Below, in pieces: positions 52,562 through 60,761 of a stretch of DNA of 64,000 nt; position 1 is the stretch's first letter, and the number at the start of each line of letters is the position of its first letter. The DNA is from Candidatus Poseidoniales archaeon (GTDB lineage: Archaea > Thermoplasmatota > Poseidoniia > Poseidoniales > Poseidoniaceae). The notes beneath the pieces were generated by a model. It was not told the origin of the DNA, did not search any database, and saw nothing but the letters and a program-made list of their open reading frames with translations. The DNA is taken from positions 1-64,000 of the forward strand of contig QXYC01000011.1 in the NCBI GenBank assembly GCA_009887095.1, given 5' to 3'. Made by a program: the position numbers and the translations under genes.

Positions 52562-53790
52562 ATTCATTGCATGCTTTAACGGCAAAGTTGGAAGCAAATC
52601 GCCAACGGATTTCTGAATGGATGGATCGAAAGCGAGCAGAAGTCCCAATCCCGTTCTATGGGAGCGTGGATGTCCGAGATGCTGAATGGAAGATTGCCGT
52701 GGTTGATGCAAACCACTTCCCTGCAGGATTCAACAACATCGCCCCACAGGACATGGATGAAATTTCTACGCTGATGGGGACGCACATTAAGCGGAATTAT
52801 GGAGATTGTAAGTGGGTTCATCTTTATCCTGAAGCCCACACAAGGAACAAGGGCTATGTGGAGAACATTGCAACGATCCAGAAACTGCTGGAAATGGCGG
52901 GCTACCGATGCACGGTTGGCTCCCCCGTGTTTGAAGACCGAGGTTGGCTCGACGGAATCTCGGGTCCTGTTGAACTGACACCCGTCGAGGCGGCCAGCAA
53001 AGACGGCGAGGATTACTTGCTCGTAGCCGGAGAGATCCCGTGCTTAACGCTCCTCAACAACGACCTCACAGAAGGCATTCTTCCGGGACTTGGAAACCAA
53101 GTGTTCCCACCAAAAGAAATGGGATGGCACCGACGACGTAAATCCGAACATTACCTTCAACTCCAAGAGTATGTGGATGAAATGGCCAATATGCTGGAAA
53201 TCGATTCATGGCATTTGATGAGCGAATGGTTTGTCTCTGAAAACAAGTGCCTCGAAAAAGAAACCTGCAGAGTTCGATTGGCTGAAGAAATTGATGATTT
53301 CCTCCTTGGATTAGCTGAAAAATATGCAGCGCTTGGCATCGAACGAGAACCCGTAGCCTTCATCAAAAACGACCGCGGAACCTATGGATTAGGCATTATG
53401 GTGGTGACGAAGGGTGAACAAATCCTCGAACTTTCAAACCGTAAAATGAACAGATTGATGTACGCAAAAGGTGGCGTTGATGTCGAGAATTTCTTGATTC
53501 AAGAAGGTGTTCCAACCTGTTTGAAAACGGAAGAAGGCGCACCCGTTGAACCCGTCGTCTACCTTGTTGACGGTCAGGCCGCATCTTGGTTTTACAGAAT
53601 CAATCCAAAGAAAGGTGACAACGACAACCTCAATTCACCAAGCGCTCGCTTTGAATCAATTCATGACGTGGGTAAAACATACGGCGAACATGCGCAGGGA
53701 TGGCACGCCCTTGTGGCTGAGTTGTCAATGTTGGCGATGGGCAAGGAACTGCTCGCCTACCAAGAAAACAACAACGCCGTCCAGTCTTAA
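52558..53790 (+). CDS. gshA: Glutamate-cysteine ligase, Acidithiobacillus-type
   Basis: This 410-residue protein matches the minor glutamate-cysteine ligase family first known from Acidithiobacillus (TIGR02049/PF08886). The strand AVVDANHFPAGFNN near residue 47, FIKNDRGTYGLGIM as an ATP-grasp-like element, LIQEGVPT and VVYLVDGQAASWFYRIN..DNLNSP are the landmarks. It forms gamma-glutamylcysteine. No glutathione synthetase is in the window, so the product itself may serve as the cell thiol, as gamma-glutamylcysteine does in haloarchaea with an unrelated enzyme. It is coupled to asnB by a 4-base overlap. Confidence 0.82.
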   Translation: MNSLHALTAKLEANRQRISEWMDRKRAEVPIPFYGSVDVRDAEWKIAVVDANHFPAGFNNIAPQDMDEISTLMGTHIKRNYGDCKWVHLYPEAHTRNKGYVENIATIQKLLEMAGYRCTVGSPVFEDRGWLDGISGPVELTPVEAASKDGEDYLLVAGEIPCLTLLNNDLTEGILPGLGNQVFPPKEMGWHRRRKSEHYLQLQEYVDEMANMLEIDSWHLMSEWFVSENKCLEKETCRVRLAEEIDDFLLGLAEKYAALGIEREPVAFIKNDRGTYGLGIMVVTKGEQILELSNRKMNRLMYAKGGVDVENFLIQEGVPTCLKTEEGAPVEPVVYLVDGQAASWFYRINPKKGDNDNLNSPSARFESIHDVGKTYGEHAQGWHALVAELSMLAMGKELLAYQENNNAVQS

Positions 53791-54492
53791 GTGGCCACAC
53801 CACTTCGCCCGACCATGCACAGGGCATGGGTGTACATCCTGACCATTGTCGTTGGCCTCTGGGTTTCGGCAACGGCGGCCGGTGGACTCCTCACATTCAT
53901 TCTACCACCAGAGTGGCCGGTCAATGTCTGGTGTTGGGGCCTCTTTGCTTACATCTATGCAAAGGGGACCCGAAAAACCCGCATCGAAATGATCACCGTT
54001 GTTGCGTTTGCAACACCGATGGAATTATTCTTCAGCGAAGTCTGGGGAATTTACGAATACCAACGGGGCCTCATGCCACTTTTTGTTCCAGCGGGCCACT
54101 ACTTCCTCTTCGACCTCGGGCGTATGATGGCTGAGAAAATGAAGGAGGCATGGGCGCTTCCATCGCTGATGCCGTTCGTGCCTGTCGTCGCCTATGGAGC
54201 GTACACGGGCGGCGATACTTCAGCAGTTGTGTTGCTCATTCTTGTGTTGGTGTTCACAAAATACGGACCTCAACCAAGGCTCTATGCGGCCATGGCATGG
54301 GCGGCACTTGGTATGGAAATCATTGGAACTCAGTTAGGGAATTGGACTTGGGCTGCGTCCGTACCATGGACGGGACTTACTGCTTGGAACCCACCACTCC
54401 TCGTCGGAGCGTTCTACTGCTTTGGCGATCTTTTGGTCAACATGGCTGTCGTCAAGTTTGAAGAGCATGACCTCGTGGAGGAAACTGCATGA
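53791..54492 (+). CDS. Multi-pass membrane protein of unknown function
   Basis: This 233-residue protein has about seven hydrophobic helices. Conspicuous segments are ILPPEWPVNVWCWGLFAYIYA, ATPMELFFSEVWGIYEYQ and GNWTWAASVPWTGLTAWNPP, rich in Trp and with acidic residues inside helices, which suggests an enzyme or transporter. I do not recognise the family. The GTG at 53791 directly follows the gshA stop; an ATG at 53815 is the alternative. It overlaps the ferredoxin gene by 4 bases. Confidence 0.6.
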   Translation: MATPLRPTMHRAWVYILTIVVGLWVSATAAGGLLTFILPPEWPVNVWCWGLFAYIYAKGTRKTRIEMITVVAFATPMELFFSEVWGIYEYQRGLMPLFVPAGHYFLFDLGRMMAEKMKEAWALPSLMPFVPVVAYGAYTGGDTSAVVLLILVLVFTKYGPQPRLYAAMAWAALGMEIIGTQLGNWTWAASVPWTGLTAWNPPLLVGAFYCFGDLLVNMAVVKFEEHDLVEETA

Positions 54493-54821
54493 CCTCCTCG
54501 GACGAGCTGAAAAAGCGCAGAGAGGCGGAGGCCTTGCGCATTCGCAGTTCCCTCAACAGGCAACGGGGTGAACAACATGCAGCGGCCAAGGGCGGCGAGA
54601 CAGCCGTGGCGTTTGTCGAAGAGCGCCTCTGCATCGGTTGCGACCAATGCACCATTGTCTGTGATGATGATGCGATTGATCTCTACAAAGTCGCAATGGC
54701 AAGCCCACTCATCAAAGTTGAATCGAATCGAAAGGCGAGAATCATTCGTGATGCTTGCACTGGATGTCGCTTGTGCGTCTTGGCATGCCCAACCGACGCC
54801 ATCACCATGATTGACCGTTAA
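54489..54821 (+). CDS. 2[4Fe-4S] ferredoxin-like protein
   Basis: This 110-residue protein has a charged N-terminal helix (DELKKRREAEALRIRSSLNRQ) and two cluster motifs: CIGCDQCTIVC followed by DD, and CTGCRLCVLACP. Cys spacing fits two [4Fe-4S] clusters as in RnfB-type or polyferredoxin modules. The first motif lacks the Pro after the fourth Cys. It has no membrane anchor and is sandwiched between two membrane-protein genes, so it may be the cytosolic electron carrier of a small membrane redox unit. Confidence 0.82.
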   Translation: MTSSDELKKRREAEALRIRSSLNRQRGEQHAAAKGGETAVAFVEERLCIGCDQCTIVCDDDAIDLYKVAMASPLIKVESNRKARIIRDACTGCRLCVLACPTDAITMIDR

Positions 54822-54833
54822 GGAGGAAGAAAA

Positions 54834-55109
54834 ATGTCCAAAAAAGGAAAAGATGACACGGCGCAGCGTTTTGGTGGAGAGTTTGGTCCATACAGAAAAG
54901 AAGGGACGCCCGGCGTGACCCTTGGCACGTTCAAAACCCTCGTGTGGACTTCGAACATTGGCGGTTTGCTGATCCTTGTCATCGCCCTTGAGATGATGTT
55001 CGTGCGTCAGATGTTTGGCTGGGGACTTGCCTGCACGGTGCTTGCCGTTGCCGTTGCCATGTTCCCATCAAACTACGAAATCGTTGGAATGGAAGAGCCC
55101 ACCGAATAG
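54834..55109 (+). CDS. Small two-helix membrane protein
   Basis: This 91-residue protein starts at ATG 54834 with GGAGG upstream. A soluble start (GGEFGPYRKEGTPGVTLGTF) precedes two hydrophobic helices (VWTSNIGGLLILVIALEMMFV and WGLACTVLAVAVAMF) and a short acidic end. The family is unknown. It is the last gene of the asnB-gshA run and is convergent with gdhA; the 124 bases between them (55110-55233) hold nothing I can support. Confidence 0.6.
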   Translation: MSKKGKDDTAQRFGGEFGPYRKEGTPGVTLGTFKTLVWTSNIGGLLILVIALEMMFVRQMFGWGLACTVLAVAVAMFPSNYEIVGMEEPTE

Positions 55110-55233
55110 ACATCAAGTCCAATCAACGTTCAGTTCTTCAAAGCCAAAAGCAACTGAAGCCCAGCCTCGCACCAACGGAGGTATGACCCTGAAGGGGCCT
55201 CTATGCCTGCCACTGTGGGCGAATTGTGTCGGA

Positions 55234-56640
<1,407 letters not shown>

Positions 56641-56700
56641 CTAAGCATTCCCACGGCATGGGCTCACTACACTGCCTTTCCTTGCGTAAAGCAAGGAACT

Positions 56701-57147
56701 TCAGTATGGGCACACGGTGTTAAATCGATTCAATCGTTCAATGCGGCGGTTGCCTTCATCATCGACTTCTGCCATGCCCCGAATTGCTTCCTCAATCATG
56801 GTGTGCTGATCAGCTTGGATGCCGATGATGGTGCGCAGTGAGTTCAGCATCGACCACTCATCTTCTGTAATGACTTCATCATCCAAAGCGGCGATAAGAG
56901 CGGTTTGGTATGTGGTGACATCACCCATACGATGCCCGGAATAGTCTTCTTCGAATTCGTCGAATGGATTGCGTGCTTCGCCCCTGGCCACAGAGAGGCA
57001 TTCTGCAGTGTCGCTCGGACGAACACCAAGGGCATGAGCCAAGACCCTCAGGATTTGTGCTTCATCATCGGTGATGATTTCATCGCCCAATGCTTCTTTC
57101 AGCGTTCGCAAATAAAGGTACAATCCGCGGGATGGTTCGAGTGCCAT
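56701..57147 (-). CDS. Tandem TerB-like helical protein
   Basis: This 148-residue all-helical acidic protein has two related halves. The first has EALGDEIITDDEAQILRVLAHALGV and the second ALDDEVITEDEWSMLNSLRTIIGI. The pattern of an acidic DxxIT turn before a helix resembles TerB-like domains (tellurite resistance family, metal-binding). A linker with NPFDEFEEDYSGH lies between. Role unknown. It lies upstream of gdhA on the same strand, with a 111-base gap, and is divergent from the RHH regulator gene. Confidence 0.6.
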   Translation of the reverse strand: MALEPSRGLYLYLRTLKEALGDEIITDDEAQILRVLAHALGVRPSDTAECLSVARGEARNPFDEFEEDYSGHRMGDVTTYQTALIAALDDEVITEDEWSMLNSLRTIIGIQADQHTMIEEAIRGMAEVDDEGNRRIERLNRFNTVCPY

Positions 57148-57311
57148 GCTGCGACCAATGGGTGGCGGTATTTAGAGACATAACGAACCATGGTTGTGTC
57201 GATGCGGCGTATACAGAAAAATAACACTCATTGTGTTCAATTCGAACCTATCACAGACACAATCGGGCCACTGAGAAGAAAACGCACCCAAAGTTAAGCG
57301 TAATCATGTGT

Positions 57312-57326
57312 ATGACAAAATGTCAT
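57312..57326. promoter_or_regulatory. Candidate operator: inverted repeat ATGACA-aaa-TGTCAT
   Basis: A perfect 6-bp inverted repeat with a 3-base spacer ends 13 bases upstream of the TATA box of the RHH gene. The site size and position suit a ribbon-helix-helix dimer binding next to its own promoter. The rest of the 237-base divergent gap (57148-57384) holds only the promoter elements and an AACAC..GTGTT inverted repeat near 57225-57239. Confidence 0.45.
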
Positions 57327-57339
57327 CAAAACGAATATG

Positions 57340-57347
57340 TTTATATC
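57340..57347 (+). promoter_or_regulatory. TATA box of the RHH regulator gene
   Basis: TTTATATC is a near-consensus archaeal TATA box, 38-45 bases before the ATG at 57385. It implies a short leader that still contains AGGAG (57371-57375). Confidence 0.65.
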
Positions 57348-57384
57348 CTGCATTGCATAGCACAGGTTACAGGAGACCCCAACG

Positions 57385-57759
57385 ATGACCGCACCTAGCA
57401 ACCTCGTTTCCCTCAGAATCACTGAGGAAGATATGATGATGCTTGACGCACGCATTGGATTGGATGGCGCTCGAAACCGCTCCGACGTAATACGTCAAGC
57501 GATTCAACAATTCCTCAACGGCCAGCCATTGGTCCAAGGCATGGATTCAGTTCGAATCCCTCTCGGCCACGGTGACAAGCGTGCACTCGGCCTGCTTTAC
57601 GAACTCCAGGGGACCACGCCTGAGATCGCTGCCCAAGAAGGGCTTTCACTTTACATTGCAAACGCTGTCAAGGCGAGTGCAGAACAGAACAAACAACTCG
57701 AAGATTTGTTGGTCTCGGCCAAGGAATCAACGATGCGACACGAAGAATACCACGAGTGA
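57385..57759 (+). CDS. Ribbon-helix-helix transcriptional regulator
   Basis: This 124-residue protein has an N-terminal RHH domain: strand NLVSLRITEEDMMML, helix LDARIGLDGARNRSDVIR, and helix QAIQQFLNG (residues about 5-50). The RSDVIRQAI pattern is typical of CopG/NikR-like DNA-binding domains. The C-terminal 70 residues form a separate helical part without the His/Cys set of NikR, so nickel sensing is not indicated. The inverted repeat upstream is a possible self-target. AGGAG precedes the ATG. Confidence 0.82.
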   Translation: MTAPSNLVSLRITEEDMMMLDARIGLDGARNRSDVIRQAIQQFLNGQPLVQGMDSVRIPLGHGDKRALGLLYELQGTTPEIAAQEGLSLYIANAVKASAEQNKQLEDLLVSAKESTMRHEEYHE

Positions 57760-57786
57760 GTGGGTGAGAGTGCTGGAGGGGATGGA

Positions 57787-57975
57787 ATGAATTGGCAAAA
57801 CGAAACGGATGAAACTCGTCGAGCCACCTTCAATGCTGTACAGGAAAGGTCCAACCTGTACGGATTAGCCGCTTTGTGTCAGCGTGCCCGTCTTGCACGC
57901 ACAGGACAAACAAACCCAACACACCTCCCCCCGAAAGACGGGCGGGGGGACTTCGATTCCACCCCAGCTTGCTGA
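57787..57975 (+). CDS. Doubtful small protein
   Basis: This 62-codon frame starts at the ATG at 57787 (MNWQNETDETRRATF), after GGAGGGG (57776-57782). The first 40 residues look like a normal helical protein. The last 20 fall in the GC-rich hairpin region and look unlike coding sequence. It may be a real short gene downstream of the RHH regulator or a leader-like ORF over a structured RNA. Confidence 0.35.
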   Translation: MNWQNETDETRRATFNAVQERSNLYGLAALCQRARLARTGQTNPTHLPPKDGRGDFDSTPAC

Positions 57976-58077
57976 GTTGGTGGTTCCCACGTGCCCAGGC
58001 CCCCCACGATCCTGGGCACAATGATGCTCATCAGTGCAGCCGCTGGCTGCCGCTTCCCCCCCAATCCTTTAGAGGGG
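57927..58077 (+). other. Hairpin-rich GC region before the helicase gene
   Basis: Five inverted repeats lie in 151 bases. CCCCCCG/CGGGCGGGGGG is at 57927-57949. CCACC..CAGC/GCTG..GGTGG is at 57959-57983. GTGCCCAGG/CCTGGGCAC, a perfect 9 bp, is at 57991-58019. GCAGCC/GGCTGC, a perfect 6 bp with a 3-base loop, is at 58036-58050. CCCC/GGGG is at 58059-58077. I could match it to no known RNA family. It may be an ncRNA, a leader of the helicase mRNA, or terminators. Confidence 0.5.
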
Positions 58078-58096
58078 TCGACTGTGAAGGGTGATT

Positions 58097-60208
58097 ATGA
58101 CAACGGAGGCAGAACTCGGTTCGACGGTTGCCTTTCCGTACTTGGCCCACCCACAACCCCGTCCTGGTCAGATCGATATGATTCGCGAATCCCGTGAAGC
58201 ACTTCGAAAAGGCGGGTACCATCTTGCTGCTGCACCGACTGGAATTGGAAAAACAGCTGCTGCGCTGGCAGCCGCCTTAGAAGTTGCAGCGCTCACGCCC
58301 GGCCAGAAGAGCATCTTTTTCCTCACATCAAGACAATCGCAGCATCGCATTGTCGTCGATACCGTGCGCAGAATTAACGAACGACGGATCAACCAAACCC
58401 CCGTCACCTTGGTTGACATGATTGGTCAATCTGGCATGTGTGTGCAACCTTTTGCCAAGGAATCACCACATGTGTTTTCGATGATGTGCAGCACCGCACG
58501 CCGGGAAAAGAGTTGCAAGCCTTGGATTACAAAAGCACCTGGACTCACCAAGCGAATTCTTGACAGCCCATTGCATGTTGATGAATTAGTCGAATTGGCC
58601 AAAATACACAGGGTTGACGGGCAAATCACCCAAACTTGCCCTTGGAAAGCGGCACGAGAAGCAGCAAATCACGCCGACATCTTTGTTGGCGATTACAACC
58701 ACTTGTTCGATGAAGGCGTTCGCACTTCCAGCCTCGAGGCGATGGGCATCGCCCTTGAAGACATCATTTTGGTCGTTGACGAAGCCCACAACCTTCCCGA
58801 CCGCATTCGGATGACGATGGAGCGAGTCATCACACCAACCATCTCCCGAAACTCGACCATGGAATTGGAAGAATATGTTGGCACATTGACCAACATCTAT
58901 CACCAGAGCGGTGCGGATTCCACAGCCCTTGAACTCGATTTGGCGACATGGGCCCTCGAAGTGATGAAGATTGCACGTGTCAAAATTGCAGATTTATTCC
59001 GACGGTTGCACAATGAATTAACCGGTGATGCAAACGAATCCCATGTTGAAGTAGCAGCCTTCATCGATGTGTTCCACCGTGCCTGTGATGAGTACGAAGG
59101 CCTCTCAGGACAGCGAACTTTGAACGAAGAACCTGCCCCAACTGCCGATGATGGTCACGGTGTGAAGCGACAGCACCGATTGCCACTCCTTGCAGACATT
59201 CTCAGCAGATGTGACATTGATCTTGATGCTGGCGAGGGTGAAGATCCGATGGAACCAGACTCCCATCGCCTCGGCCACATCCTGAGTTGCGTCAATGAAT
59301 TTGGCTCAACCACAGCGCTTTGCCTTGTGTTCAGCGCAAAAGGCAAGGAAGGAAAAATCACCTCGCACCTCTTGGATCCGGGCTTGGTTTCGGGCCCTGT
59401 GTTCAAGGGCACCTCTGGTGCAATCCTGATGTCGGGAACACTTTACCCGCCGCAAATGTATGCAGACATGTTGGCACTCCCGGTTGCTAAAACTACGAAA
59501 ACAGCCTATGCGTCCCCGTTTGCAGGTGAACGAAGGCCCGTGCTTGTGGCGGGTGACGTATCGACAAAATACACACAACGCTCACCCGCAATGTGGGACA
59601 AGATTCGGGCTCATATCCAAGCCCTCATCGATGGAACACCCGGCCACATTGCTGTTTTCGCGCCGTCCTACAAAATGATGGAAGAGATCGTCAACACCAC
59701 TCACTTCAAGGGCGTTCGGAAGGTTGTTGAGAGCAGGGAGTGGTCAAAACAAGACATCGACACACTGGTTGAACAACTCCGAGGTGAGCGTGATGCAGGT
59801 CAAAGGATTCTCTTATGCGGCGTGTATGGAGCACGCCTCTCAGAAGGCATCGATTACAACGGTGGCATTCTCGACGCAGTGGCCTGCATCGGCATTCCTA
59901 ACGCACCCCCATCCGTCCGTTCAAACGCTCTGAAAAAGTATGCAGGTGACAGGTTTGGAGCGAACAACGCATGGCGCTACACCGTTACCCAACCAGCCAT
60001 CAATGCGATTTTACAGGCGATGGGAAGACCGATTCGCTCAATTGGCGACCGTGCCCTGATCCTGTTACTCGACCAGCGCCACACCGACCGGACCTACGCT
60101 ACATGTTACCCGAAGGACCTACGAATGAACGCAACAAATGCCCCAACCACCACAGCAAGCTTTGCACGGCGGTTCTTTTCACGGGTTCACACCCTTGATG
60201 AAGTGTAG
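58097..60208 (+). CDS. XPD/DinG-family superfamily 2 helicase with Fe-S cysteines
   Basis: This protein has 703 residues from the ATG at 58097, which follows GAAGG by 6 bases; a GTG at 58091 is the alternative. Motif I is APTGIGKT (46-53), and motif II is DEAH (228-231). Four cysteines lie between them at 115, 131, 140 and 181, the arrangement of the [4Fe-4S] domain of XPD, FancJ and DinG helicases. The C-terminal motor half has GAILMSGTLYPP, CGVYGARLSEGIDY and QAMGRPIRS (motif VI). These enzymes unwind DNA 5'-3' in repair. In this archaeon it could act as the XPD homologue. It is downstream of the hairpin-rich region. Confidence 0.9.
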   Translation: MTTEAELGSTVAFPYLAHPQPRPGQIDMIRESREALRKGGYHLAAAPTGIGKTAAALAAALEVAALTPGQKSIFFLTSRQSQHRIVVDTVRRINERRINQTPVTLVDMIGQSGMCVQPFAKESPHVFSMMCSTARREKSCKPWITKAPGLTKRILDSPLHVDELVELAKIHRVDGQITQTCPWKAAREAANHADIFVGDYNHLFDEGVRTSSLEAMGIALEDIILVVDEAHNLPDRIRMTMERVITPTISRNSTMELEEYVGTLTNIYHQSGADSTALELDLATWALEVMKIARVKIADLFRRLHNELTGDANESHVEVAAFIDVFHRACDEYEGLSGQRTLNEEPAPTADDGHGVKRQHRLPLLADILSRCDIDLDAGEGEDPMEPDSHRLGHILSCVNEFGSTTALCLVFSAKGKEGKITSHLLDPGLVSGPVFKGTSGAILMSGTLYPPQMYADMLALPVAKTTKTAYASPFAGERRPVLVAGDVSTKYTQRSPAMWDKIRAHIQALIDGTPGHIAVFAPSYKMMEEIVNTTHFKGVRKVVESREWSKQDIDTLVEQLRGERDAGQRILLCGVYGARLSEGIDYNGGILDAVACIGIPNAPPSVRSNALKKYAGDRFGANNAWRYTVTQPAINAILQAMGRPIRSIGDRALILLLDQRHTDRTYATCYPKDLRMNATNAPTTTASFARRFFSRVHTLDEV

Positions 60209-60239
60209 GCAACATCCATCGATTGGAGGACGAAGGTTC

Positions 60240-60740
60240 ATGGAGGCCGCACACAACCCACACCGCATGGCAACATGGGAACCCCTTGCAGTCGGCACCG
60301 ACCCAACGCAGGTCACACCTGGTGAAATGGAAGCTAAAACAACCGGCGATTTGACCGCCAGCGTTGAGTCGTTGCATTCAGAATTCCACCAACTCGCAGA
60401 CCATCTTGGCGAAGTACAGACCATGCACGAGCAAGTGCTCGTTTCCGCTGGGATGCTTCCTGAATCACACCTGGCAGAAGTCCAACCTGAGCGCCAACTC
60501 AAGTGGATGGTTGAAGCACTTCACGGCAGCGTCAATCTTGACGGCTTGACCATTCCATTGCTTGGCGTCACAGCCAAAGATGTTGTTCTCTTCACAAAGA
60601 AAGAAGGCGAGATCACCCATCTCAAACTTGTCATCGCCGATGGGGACAACGAGCCACTCGAACGCGAGATGCCACTTCCCGAAGCAGCAGATGGACTGAG
60701 CGCCAACTACGTCAACGGACGGTTGCACCTTCGATGGTGA
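60240..60740 (+). CDS. Protein with Hsp20/CS-like C-terminal domain
   Basis: This protein has 166 residues from the ATG at 60240, supported by GGAGGACGAAGG upstream; the frame is open to 60138 but overlaps the helicase. The first 95 residues are helical and acidic (SLHSEFHQLADHLGEVQTMHEQV). The last 60 are beta-rich (KDVVLFTKKEGEITHLKLVIAD, then EMPLPEAADGLSANYVNGRLHLRW). The close resembles small heat-shock domains, in which LP..vd....A.y.NG.L.L follows. A chaperone-like role is possible, but the usual IxI tail is absent. Confidence 0.5.
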   Translation: MEAAHNPHRMATWEPLAVGTDPTQVTPGEMEAKTTGDLTASVESLHSEFHQLADHLGEVQTMHEQVLVSAGMLPESHLAEVQPERQLKWMVEALHGSVNLDGLTIPLLGVTAKDVVLFTKKEGEITHLKLVIADGDNEPLEREMPLPEAADGLSANYVNGRLHLRW

Positions 60741-60761
60741 GCCAAACGTTGCGTCGCCCAA

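Noticed and set aside
57787-57975. A secure small gene after the RHH regulator
   Set aside because: The start looks good, but the end runs into hairpins with unlikely residues; kept as doubtful.
57927-58077. RNase P RNA or SRP RNA
   Set aside because: The conserved cores of these RNAs (for example GAGGAAAGTC-like or the SRP GGAA/AGCAG loop) are not seen on either strand, and the region is too short.
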